DNA of 64,000 bases, from positions 60,651,633 to 60,715,632 of the forward strand of contig NC_089584.1 in NCBI RefSeq assembly GCF_019320115.1, written 5' to 3'. The stretch is from Miscanthus floridulus (Eukaryota; Streptophyta; Magnoliopsida; Poales; Poaceae). The translations under genes and the position numbers were made by a program. Shown piece after piece: positions 24,301-33,074 of this stretch. The number at the start of each line of letters is the position of its first letter. Position 1 is the first letter of the stretch. The notes under the pieces are model-generated. The model made no database searches and had not been told where the DNA came from. It was given only the letters and a program-made list of their open reading frames with translations.

Positions 24301-24506
24301 GGTGTGCCCATCTGTGTACCAGGAATGTTCTTGCCCAGGTCCAAGTTCTTTCTCCAGAGTTTCCTTTGTCCAAGGTTGCTGATGAAGCCGAGAGTCAAGA
24401 GTCTCTGGATGCTGTTGAGAAGTTGGAGCCTGAGGTCGAATATTTAGCCAGGAAGATTGTAGATAATCTTAACATTGATATTTCTTCTCCTGATGACAAT
24501 GCTTGA
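21368..24506 (+). pseudogene. Spliced gene antisense to gag-pol in the Tat-like element (putative gypsy-type transposon domain, Transposase_28-like)
   Basis: The + strand has an ATG at 21368 (MGRKKSVSKS) followed after a stop and frame change by a long conserved-looking region: PGEHRVPAPSPGEIILF; LNHLAPNAVLHLSFFVHLC; DSVRDWCADWFYATNLIPPL; ERICTLKQQGLTGFGIISSF; ERE-YGFEYSRVEDPSHMVPALEL. I recognise this from grass retroelement proteins carrying the domain named putative gypsy-type transposon. Introns with clear GT/AG borders lie at 22327-22422, 22730-22803 and 22874-22945, and more follow. The C-terminal third is heptad-rich coiled coil (TEKKLSSEVSTLKAELDLYR; WNALWKSFRSVANLLRTL) ending at TGA 24504-24506. 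Several stops break it here. Antisense ORFs of this kind are known in Tat-lineage elements; the role is unknown. Confidence 0.75.
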
Positions 24507-24612
24507 TGTAATCGACCTTTGTATTCCAGCTTCTGTAATAGAACACTATACTTGAAGATTGAATGGAGATTCTTTATTTTTTGTTGATGTCTTCTTTGTC
24601 TGTATTTCTTTG

Positions 24613-24835
24613 TCTTGTAAACAACCCGGTTTAGGTAAATCATTGTCTTGACAAACTTTCTTGATCTGCCGAATGCTTGTCTAGCTTTCGTTTGTGCCTT
24701 GTAAACAACTCGGTATAGATCGTTGTGCTTTTCTGGCTTTGTCTTGACAAACTTTCTTGATCTACCGAGTGCTTTTCTGGCTTTCGTTTGTGCCTTGTAA
24801 ACAACTCGGTATAGATCGTTGTGCTTTTCAATCTT
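24613..24835. repeat. Two-copy tandem repeat near the end of the antisense gene
   Basis: A unit of about 97 bp containing CTTGACAAACTTTCTTGATC, then GCTTTCGTTTGTGCC and TTGTAAACAACTCGG, occurs about twice with few changes. Confidence 0.65.
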
Positions 24836-25150
24836 TGTGTTCTTGTTAGTACTAAAAAGATTTAGGACACCTTCATCATCTTCTTTTTGGCTTAACTCGG
24901 AATGTGGTCAGCATCTGGTCCTTTTCCTAGTTGCAAAAACATCCTAGGATTGACAAGCCCTCGAGTACTTCATGGTTGAGTTCTAGAAGTCTCGTCTTGT
25001 TCCTTCATGTCCTACCGAGTAGGTACAAGCATTGTCTGAGCGCTTTCCTAAGTGAGTGTAGCCCCCGAGCCTCTTGCTATTTGGAACAAGGAGCTAGAGG
25101 GTCTTGTCTTGAAATTGATCTGATTTATGCTTAGGTTTAGTTTTAGTTGT

Positions 25151-25690
25151 TTTGCTTTTTGGTTCAGGTGTTAGCTTATTAGCTACCCTCATCAGTGGGC
25201 TCAAGCGTTTTTTTGGCTCTTTTGCTCTCAGTCGGTATGCTTAGGCGTATTTTCAGCCATTTTGCTTTTTGGTTTGGGTGTTCGCTTATTAGCTACCCTC
25301 ATCGGTGGGCTCAAGCATCTTTTTAGCTCTTTTGCTCTCGGCCGGTATGCTCAGGCGTCTTTTCAGCCATTTTGCTTTTTGGTTCATGTGTTCGCTTATT
25401 AGCTACCCTCATCGACGGGCTCAAGCATCTTTTCAGCTCTTTTGCTCTTGGCCGGTATGCTCAGGCGTCTTTTTAGCCATTTTGCTTTTTGGTTTAGGTG
25501 TTCGCTTATTAGCTACCCTCATTGGTGGGCTCAAGCATCTTTTTAGCTCTTTTGCTCTGGGCTGGTATGCTCAGGCGTCTTTTCAGCCATTTTGCTTTTT
25601 GGTTCGGGTGTTAGCTTATTAGCTACCCTCATCGGCAGGCTCAAGCATCTTTTCACCTTTTTTTTGCTCTTGGCCGGTATGCTCATTGTA
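25151..25690. repeat. Tandem array, 110-bp unit, about five copies
   Basis: TTTGCTTTTTGG recurs at 25151, 25261, 25371, 25481 and 25591, an exact 110-bp period; the last copy is partial. The unit includes TTAGCTACCCTCATC and GGGCTCAAGC. It sits between the pol stop and the antisense gene, in the element's 3' untranslated region. Confidence 0.92.
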
Positions 25691-25864
25691 AACAACTCGA
25701 GGAAAGCCATAATAAGACATATGTTTGTCGAGAGAGAACCATCTTTATTGATCATGAATATTGATAGGTCATAATAGTACATATATTGTTGATGAGCGCT
25801 ATCTTTATTGATCATGAACATTGATCTCTTGTGGCTTGTATATATATTTTCCCTTGAGTTGTTT

Positions 25865-27064
25865 TCATGCGTAGAATCTTCTTAGCTGGCTGATGTGCCA
25901 TGTATTGTTGACTTCCTTTCCATCTTCAGTTACCAACCTATATGTGCCTGGTCCGGTGACTTTTTTTATGATAAAAGGACCTTCCCATGGACTAAGTAGT
26001 TTATGGCGTCCGTCAGTTTTTTGTATTCTTCTTAGTACTAGGTCTCCGACTTGTAGTGATCAAGGCTGGGTATTCTTGTTGTAGTGGCGTCTTAGTCCTT
26101 GGAGGTATCTTGCTGATTGAAGGGTAGCATTTACTCTGACTTCTTCTGTACTGTCGAGTTCTAATCTTCGGGTGTGTTCTGCTTCTCCTTCGTCATATTG
26201 TTCTATCCTTAGTGACGTCCAGATCAAGTCGGCAGGTAGTACGGCTTCTGATCCATAAACTAGGAAGAAAGGTGAGTATCTGGTGGCTCTGCTTATTTGA
26301 GTTCATAGCCTCCATACGACCTTGGGTAATTCTTCAATCCATTTTGATCCATAGTCCACTAGTTCTTCATACAATCTTGGTTTTAATCCGGCTAGTATGA
26401 GTCCATTAGCCCTTTCTACCTGTTCGTTGGCCTCTAGATGTGCGACTGATGCGTAATCTATGCTGAAGCCGTAGTCCTATGACCAACTTTAGAATTCAGT
26501 GGCTGTGAAGGGAGAACCCAAATCTGTGATGATTCGATTGGGCATGCCGAAGCGGTGCAAAATGTCTTGGATGAACTCTACTGCTTTGGCTGCGCTGTAT
26601 TTTGCGAGTGGTTTGTATTCAATCCACTTGGTGAACTTGTCAATTGCTACGAAGATGTACTCAAAACCGCCTTTCGCTTTCTTGAGAGGTCCTACTTGAT
26701 CCAACCCCCAACAGGAGAAAGGCCAAGCGGGTGGGATGTAGATGAGATTGTGAGCTGGCACATGAGCTTGTCTTGCAAACATTTGACAACCTTTGCATCT
26801 TCTGACAAGTTCTTCTATGTCTTTCAAAGCGGTTGGCTAGTAGAATCCGGTGCGGAATGCTTTGCCGACTAGTGTTCTTGAAGTGACGTGATTTCCACAG
26901 CAACCTGAGTGTATTTCGTCTAGGATCTCTTTGCCCTCTTCAAATGAGATACATTTTAGGAGTACTCCTGATGATGCGGCTCTTCTGTAGAGCTTGTCTC
27001 CCACTAGGATGTAGTTCTTGCTTCTGCGAACAACTCGGGTAGCTTCCTCTTTTTCCGCTGGCAA
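25865..27064 (-). pseudogene. Tat-like element integrase
   Basis: On the minus strand: HHCC-type N terminus (HSGCCGNHV; RRCKGCQMFARQ), catalytic core (WPFSCWGLDQVGPLKKAKGG; IITDLGSPFTATEF) and C-terminal part near 25865-26480 (PWEGPFIIKKVTGPGTYRLV; TWHISQLRRFYA) ending at TGA 25865-25867. An in-frame stop separates the zinc-finger part from the core near 26835, and another follows TATEF near 26489. The first two catalytic Asp positions are visible; the Glu region lies in the disrupted stretch. Confidence 0.85.
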
Positions 27065-27094
27065 CTTATTCTCTTTGATGTAATCAATAAAAAT

Positions 27095-27598
27095 CTAGGT
27101 CCATGAAGTGGTGATTACCAAAATCTGGGTGCCTTTAGCTAGGATTTTAGGGGTTATCTCATCGGGTTGTTTGATAGAGGGAGCTGATAACTCCTCTATG
27201 AATACACCGGGTGGGACCTTTGCCCTGTCCGATCCAAGCTTGGCGAGAACGTCTGCCACAATATTAGAATCGCGTAGGACATGTAGAATTTCTAATCCTT
27301 GAAAATGTTTTTCAAGCTTTCGTATTTTAGCACAGTAAGCGCCCATGTTTTCTTTGGTACAGTCCCAATCTTTGTTGACTTGATTGATGACTACTGCTGA
27401 ATCGCCGTATATGAGTAAACGCTTGATTTCGAGGGTAATTGCCACTCGTAGCCCGTGGATGAGGGCTTTGTATTCTGCTTCATTATTTGTAGCTTGCCAT
27501 AATATCTGAAGGACGTACTTGAGTTGTTTTTTGTCTGGAGAAATTAGGAGAACGCCTGCACTGGCTCTGCCTAGCTTGAGTGATCCATCAAAGTACAT
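27095..27598 (-). pseudogene. Second (archaeal-type) RNase H of the Tat-like element
   Basis: Open frame of 167 codons on the minus strand: YFDGSLKLGRASAGVLLISP, NNEAEYKALIHGLR, IYGDSAVVINQV, HVLRDSNIVADVLAKLGSDR. The acidic residues of an RNase H active site (D in YFDGS, E in NEAEY, D in GDS, D near VADVLA) are present. It lies downstream of the RT's own RNase H-like region, the dual arrangement described for the Tat lineage. Confidence 0.8.
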
Positions 27599-27601
27599 CT
27601 T

Positions 27602-29283
27602 CTAATGATCAAGGATGGTATTTGACATAGGTTGTTGAATTTCTGTCCACTCGGTAACAAAATCGGCCAGGGCTTGAGATTTAATTGCCTTCCGTGGGGT
27701 GAAATCGATATTGAGAGCACTGAGTTCAACTGCCCACTTAGATATGCGCCTTGTTGCATCTCTATTGTGCAGGATGTCTCCAAGTGGGAAATCTATCACC
27801 ACGGTGATCTTGTGGCTTTCAAAATAGTGACGAAGCTTGCATGAAGTGATCAGGAGGGCGTAGAGTAATTTTTGCACATGCGGGTACCAGATTTTTGATT
27901 CTGATAGTACTTCGCTGATGTAGTATATGGGGCGTTGTACTTTATATACACGCCCTTCTTCTTCTCTTTCTATGACAATCGTTGTGCTGATCACAGTAGA
28001 AGTTGCCGTAATGTACAGCATCATGTCTTCGTATTTCTTTGGAGGTGTGAGAATGGGTGAGGAGGTGAGGTATGCCTTGAGCTTCTTGAAGGCTTCATTG
28101 GCTTCTTCTGTCCACTCGAACTTGTCTGTTTTCTTTAGCAATTTAAAGAAAGGTAACCCTTTTTCGCCCATTCTTGATATGAAACGATTGAGGGCCACCA
28201 TGCAGCCTGTTAGTTTCTTCACATCTTTGACACTTCGAGGAGGGCCCATCTCTGTTATGGCTTGAATTTGCTTGGCGCTTGCTTCGATTCCGCGATGATT
28301 GACTAAGAATCCGAGTAGTTGTCCTGAAGGAACTCCAAATACACACTTGTTTGGGTTCAATTTCCACCTCCATCTTTTCAGATTTTGAAGGTTTGCTTTA
28401 AGTCTTCAATTAGTGTATCTGGGTTCTTTGTCTTTACTACTACGTCATCCATGTATGCCTCTACGTTTTCCTCGATTTGATCACCAAGGCATGTTTGGAT
28501 AGCTCTTTGGTAAGTGCCACCAGCATTCTTGAGTCCAAATGACATTGTTTTGTAGCAGTAGGCGCCGAACGGAGTGATGAAAGATGTCTTGCTCTGGTCT
28601 TATTCCTTTAACGCGATCTGGTGATATCCTAAATAGTAATCAAGGAAGGATAATAGGGCAGATCCTACTGTTGAATCAACTATCTGGTCAATGCGTGGTA
28701 GCCCGAACGGATCTTTCGAGCAGTGTTTGTTGAGATCTATGTAGTCGACACACATGCGCCACTTGTCCATATTCTTTTTCTGTACTAGAACTGGTTTTGC
28801 TAGCCAATCTAGATGGAGGATTTCTCTGATGAATCCGGCTGCCATTAGTTTTGTGATTTCTTTTTTAATTGCTGCCTTCTTGTCGGGTGAGAATCGTCGT
28901 AGTCATTGCTTTATAGGCTTGGAGCCTTCATTGATATTAATTCTTTGCTCAGCCAACTCTCTTGGAACCCCTGGCATGTCAGCCGGCTTCCAAGCGAAGA
29001 TATCTTTGTTGTCTCGAAGAAAGTTGGTGAGCGTGAGTTCCTATTTTGCCGAGTGGTGGGCGCTGATGGTTACCGTTTTGGAGGGATCACCGGTGCCCAG
29101 GTCGATTTGCTTGACGTCGGCTTCTTTTGGTGGTGCTAGGATGCTAGGTTTTTTGGCCGGTATTACTAGCTCTTCTGGGCTCATTTCTGCTGCAATAGTG
29201 GCTATTTCTTTTCTTTCGTCGGTGGCATGTGCTTTTGCTGCAATTTGGATTGCCTGAACATCGCAATCAAAAGCACGCTTCAA
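27602..29283 (-). pseudogene. Tat-like element reverse transcriptase and first RNase H
   Basis: Minus strand. The RT palm shows KWRMCVDYIDLNKHCSKDPF and FLDYYLGYHQIALKE at 28600-28845, then the catalytic box YMDD at 28444-28455 (VEAYMDDVVVKTK) and the thumb (NPNKCVFGVPSGQLLGFLVN; ITEMGPPRSVKDVKKLTG). A degraded RNase H-like region follows (YYISEVLSESKIWYPHVQKL; ALADFVTEW). Several frame changes lie between 28380 and 28600 and upstream of 28845. Confidence 0.85.
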
Positions 29284-29289
29284 ATCACT

Positions 29290-29778
29290 CTAAAGAGAAA
29301 GGACACTGTTAGGCCCTAGCATCTTAAGCAACAGGTACAGATAATGCGGTATCGCCATGAATTTTGCTAGTGCTGGGTGCCCGAGGATTGTGTGATATGA
29401 TGAATCGAAGTCCACAACTTCAAACTTGATGAACTCTGTACGGTAGTTCGAGGGAGTCCCAAAAGTAACCGGTAGAGTGATTTGTCCAAGTGGCATTGCT
29501 GCCTTGCTGGGTACTATGCCATAAAAAGGCATGCTTGTTGGTGTAATCATCTCGACGAGTTGTAGTCCCATCATCCTTAGAGTTTCTGAAAAAATGATGT
29601 TGAGTCTGGCTTCCCCGTCGATTAGTACTTTCGTGACAATCATACCGGCAATAGTTGGATCTAGAACCAGTGGGTAATGGCCTGCGTTTCCCACGCTAGT
29701 CCATTGGTCTTCTCTTGAAAATTGGATTGGATATTGTGACCAATTGAGATATCTTGGTGTAGCCGGTTCTGCTGCCAT
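29290..29778 (-). pseudogene. Tat-like element protease region
   Basis: Minus-strand frame of 162 codons: VLDPTIAGMIVTKVLIDGEA, RLNIIFSETLRMMGLQ, HTILGHPALAKFMAIPHYLY. This matches the retropepsin-like region between gag and RT in gypsy elements. The active-site triplet reads D-G-E instead of the usual D-S/G-G, so the enzyme is probably dead in this copy. Confidence 0.8.
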
Positions 29779-29779
29779 G

Positions 29780-31229
29780 ATGGTTCGTAACGCTAGCTTT
29801 TCTTGATGTTTTCTTCTAGAATCTAGAACCCCGGTAAAGATTACTACTACTGTCCCCCTAGATTTTTGGAATCCCTTGTCTTCGTGGTTGTCTTCTTCTT
29901 TTTTCTGATTACCTTCTTTGGTATTCTCCTTACTATCTTTTCTTGTGTATCAATCTTTGAAGGTGTAGCAATCTCCGATGGTGTGATTTACTTTGGGGTG
30001 CAAGATGCAATGCATATTTTCAATGTTGTCATACCTTCTGGGCTTGGAAATTTTCCTTGATTTGTCAGTCACTGCTACAGTGTTGTCTGGTCCACATTTT
30101 CTTTCTTGATGCCTGTTGTTTCGATGATTTTGCTTGTCCGGGATGTCTCGGTTGTTTCTATCCGGGAATCTTTCTCATGTCTTTTCCTCTATGGTAATCA
30201 TCTTTTCCACTGTTTGTCTAAATTCTTCATTGTTTCTTGGGTTTTCTTTGCAGAAGTCTTGAAATTACCACCTAGCCATGATTCCATGAGAGAAAGCTTC
30301 GATTACTTCTCGTTGGGTGATGTCGTGTACTTGAGCTCGTAGTTCGCCAAATCGTCGATAGTAATTTCTGAGACTTTCACCTCCTTTCTGCTTGAGTCCT
30401 TTTAACTCTATGTGGGTGATTGGGTGTGTAATGATACCCGTGAAATTTTCACAGAAAGTTGTTTGCAAGTCCTCCTAATTTCTGATTGATCCTGGATTCA
30501 ATTTGTCAAACCATTGAAGGGGCATGGTTTCCAGGGCCATGGGAAAGAACAAGGTCTTGATGTCATCATCTCCTCCGGCCAATTCAATTGATTGCGAGTA
30601 AATCCTGAGCCACTGCCTTGGTTTGGTCTTGCCATCATACTTGGAGTGGTTGGATGGCTTGAACTTGTGAGGCAGTCATATTGAAGCAAGTCTGTTTGCA
30701 AAACATGGGAATCTATTGTGCGTTCTAGCTTCTGTGTATTCTGATTCAGCGCCCCTTCTTGCCAACTGTTGTCTTGGTGAGAGTAGTTTTGTGTGGCTAT
30801 CCGAGTAGGTGCTTTGCTTCTGGCCTTTCTTGGTTGTTCGACTCGATCATTTTGACTATGATTTCTTCTACTTTCTCTGTTGTGACTTCCACTTGGTCCA
30901 AGTCTCTCAAAAGCAGACTTCCTTTGATTTTGATCTTCCTGCTCATGAGATGTTGACCTATCAGGTAGTCTTGAGCGGGCCCTTTCGTCGTGTGTCCTTA
31001 GGACTGTTGATCGGAGGAAGTCCCAGAGCTGTTCTTGTTTTTCATTGGGATGTGAAGTCGCCTTGAGTTCTTCTAGTGCTTCTTGGATCTTATCATAGGG
31101 TGTATTCACCGCTCGTCCTTCTTCGACCTCTCGCTCTGATTTTCTTCTATTGTACTCGGCTAGGTCTGACTCATATTTGATCCAAGCTTCCTTGCGTTGC
31201 TTAGCATGGCGTTGACGTCCTTGTTTCAA
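29780..31229 (-). pseudogene. Tat-like element gag
   Basis: Minus strand. A charged N-terminal part (KYESDLAEYNRRKSEREVEE; QEQLWDFLRSTVLRTHDERA) leads into the retrotransposon gag core (LETMPLQWF-like segment; TTFCENFTGIITHPITHIEL; GGESLRNYYRRFGELRAQVH) near 30265-30560, and then a Lys/Asn-rich tail with His/Cys residues. At least one frameshift lies near 30490-30560 and stops follow. Confidence 0.75.
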
Positions 31230-31283
31230 TTTGTTCTTTCTCTCTCTAGCTTACCTCTGACTTTCGGTCTCACCATCGTGCCC

Positions 31284-32078
31284 CTAGGTAAATGGTGATA
31301 TGTTGGATTCAGATTCATCTGAAGACCTGACGTCAGGCGCTTCTGAGGGGACCAATGGTGATCGAGGATGGCGAATCATGAATACTTCTCGAGCATGAGT
31401 TGTTCTATCATCAGCGTTGGTTTCCGTACTGTCAGAGTTATTGATAACTTCAGTAGAGGCTTTAGGGTCACAGATCGAGTCTCCTTCTTGGTAGGGTAGA
31501 GCTATTGTCATTGTTGTGTCAACTAGCCGGGTACTGCTATCCTCAGGAATAGAACCTGGCCAGTGAATGATGTAGTCTTGAGATGTTACGGTTAGTACGA
31601 GACCTTTTTGAGCTCCTATCAGTGGTATTCTAAGCACTGGATTAAGAGATCTTTCGAGCTGTGCCTGATAAGGCGTTGCCATGTTGCCGAGACCGAATGG
31701 AAAAAGACCCGTCTTCTTTAGAGTACTCTGAGTGTACTTCGAGTTATATTCTCGATAGGTTGATGTCGTGTCCCAAAGCCTTATTGGAATAGAACTCAGT
31801 TTCCCAAAAGAACTCGGATAAGACTCTGTCTCGGATGCGGAGCCTAAGTTTGAATCGGTTGCGTGAAGCCACGAAATCTGAGTTGGATCAGACATCGTGA
31901 GCTGCATGAATCTTCTAGTAAGTTGATCTGTCGTTGTCGCCGAAATGGAAAAGTCCTGATGATGATCTGAATCTTTGAGGAGACAGCCTTGGAGCTTGCC
32001 ATCGTCGCCTACCTCACAGATCCACGAACCGAAGATGAAGGTTGATCCCTTCAAGAAGATCATGTTGTCGAGGTCCAT
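31284..32078 (-). CDS. Unknown ORF upstream of gag in the Tat-like element
   Basis: An uninterrupted 264-codon minus-strand frame starting at MDLDNMIFLKGSTFIFGSWI, about 30 bp after the primer-binding site. Codons further upstream reach into the LTR, so this Met is the likely start. It is rich in Ser/Thr, with no zinc knuckle, transmembrane segment or catalytic motif that I recognise. Extra ORFs before gag are known in Ogre-type Tat elements, with unknown function. It is the only gene in this element without a stop or frameshift that I can see, which is odd next to the damaged gag and pol. Confidence 0.65.
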   Translation of the reverse strand: MDLDNMIFLKGSTFIFGSWICEVGDDGKLQGCLLKDSDHHQDFSISATTTDQLTRRFMQLTMSDPTQISWLHATDSNLGSASETESYPSSFGKLSSIPIRLWDTTSTYREYNSKYTQSTLKKTGLFPFGLGNMATPYQAQLERSLNPVLRIPLIGAQKGLVLTVTSQDYIIHWPGSIPEDSSTRLVDTTMTIALPYQEGDSICDPKASTEVINNSDSTETNADDRTTHAREVFMIRHPRSPLVPSEAPDVRSSDESESNISPFT

Positions 32079-32107
32079 CGAGCTCTCGGATGCAAAGTCA
32101 TCGAAGG

Positions 32108-32125
32108 CCCCTACCTGGCGTGCCA
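32108..32125 (-). other. Primer-binding site of the Tat-like element
   Basis: Minus-strand TGGCACGCCAGGTAGGGG lies 2 bp inside the LTR boundary at 32128. It resembles the primer sites of other grass gypsy elements and is not the initiator-Met type; the tRNA is not identified. Confidence 0.65.
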
Positions 32126-32127
32126 GC

Positions 32128-32527
32128 TGTCGATGTTTGACCACCGATAGCCTGCCAAGGGGGTACCCGGGGCAGTATGTTTGGACTTCGGCGTATGCAG
32201 AACTCGACGGTTAACGCAAGAGACAGTCGATTTATCCTGGTTCAGACCCTCGATCTTTGATCGAGTAATAGCCCTAAGTCCAGTCGGCGTTAGCCTTTGC
32301 GTTGGATTGATTGTAAAGTGTTGTGTTGTATAATTGTTCTCTCCTTCTCATCTCTAGGAACCCTGCCCTCCTTTATATAGTCAGGAGGTCAAAATCCTAG
32401 TTGGTTTTACAATGAGTGTTCCTAGTAGGATTATAGAATAATACTACTACTAAGATTACATGGGAAGAATCCTGGTTAGACTAGATCTTCTTTCCTTGCG
32501 GGGTATCCCGTGGGTCCTGCACCGATA
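32128..32527 (-). repeat. 5' LTR of Tat-like element
   Basis: Copy of 19082-19483 with scattered substitutions and small indels. The terminal CA on the plus strand has become TA (ACCGATA). Confidence 0.9.
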
Positions 32528-32995
32528 GTACCGAAGGGAAAAAAGCCCGCGACGGTTCGGCTGGAAGCTTGATAGTGAAGATGGCGGAGAGCGGTTCAGG
32601 AGAGGCTTGTTGGAAACCACACTAGAGACTCACTTGCACGTGGGGAAGGTCCGGGGCTATCCACGGAGTTACTAGACCGAGAGCTTGGCCCTTGCGAGGG
32701 GCTCCAACGAGGACTAGGGGAAGCTTGCGCGATTCTTGATACCTCGGTAAAAATACTAGAGTCATCGATGTGAGTTTGTATATCTCTACCTTACTCTTTA
32801 GCTTTCGTATTTACATTGTTAGCATAACTCCTTTTACGATAGAGATAGCAACACACTAGCAAAGCCGTAGTTGCATATTTAGATAGTTTATCTTTTGCAT
32901 AGGTTTTGCTAAGGTTAGAAAAAGATGCCATAGCTTAGAAGCAGAATTTTAAATTACCTAATTCACCCTCCTCTTAGGCATCACGGTCCCTTTCA
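32528..32995 (+). repeat. 5' LTR of gag-only element, second part
   Basis: Resumes the LTR with GTACCGAAGGGAA, matching the right LTR near 37673, and ends CCCTTTCA at 32995. Confidence 0.9.
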
Positions 32996-32997
32996 AT

Positions 32998-33009
32998 TGG
33001 TATCAGAGC
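32998..33009 (+). other. Primer-binding site of gag-only element
   Basis: TGGTATCAGAGC, perfect initiator Met tRNA complement, 2 bp after the LTR end. Confidence 0.93.
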
Positions 33010-33074
33010 CGGTTGGCTCAATTTAGACCTTTGGCTTCATCGCCGTTGAGCCAACACTATTTAGAGTGGTTGGA

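Larger units (their letters stand above)
19082..32527 (-). mobile_element. Tat-like Ty3/gypsy retrotransposon with extra ORFs, nested in an LTR
   Basis: LTRs of about 400 bp lie at 19082-19483 and 32128-32527. Read on the minus strand they start TGTCGG and end CGACA. The flanks are GTACT (19077-19081) and GTACC (32528-32532), one mismatch. Reading the minus strand: primer-binding site, an unknown ORF, gag, protease, RT, a first RNase H-like region, a second archaeal-type RNase H, integrase, then a long 3' region with tandem repeats and a gene on the opposite strand. The second RNase H and the antisense gene point to the Tat lineage (Grande/Ogre relatives). The LTRs differ at roughly 6-7% by eye. 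Coding parts carry stops and frameshifts. Confidence 0.92.

Noticed and set aside
25151..25690. Regularly spaced repeats considered as a CRISPR-like array
   Set aside because: Units are contiguous 110-bp tandem repeats without unique spacers, in a eukaryotic retrotransposon.
19077..32532. The Tat-like element as part of the gag-only element
   Set aside because: It has its own LTRs, opposite orientation and near-identical GTACY duplications, so it is a later nested insertion.
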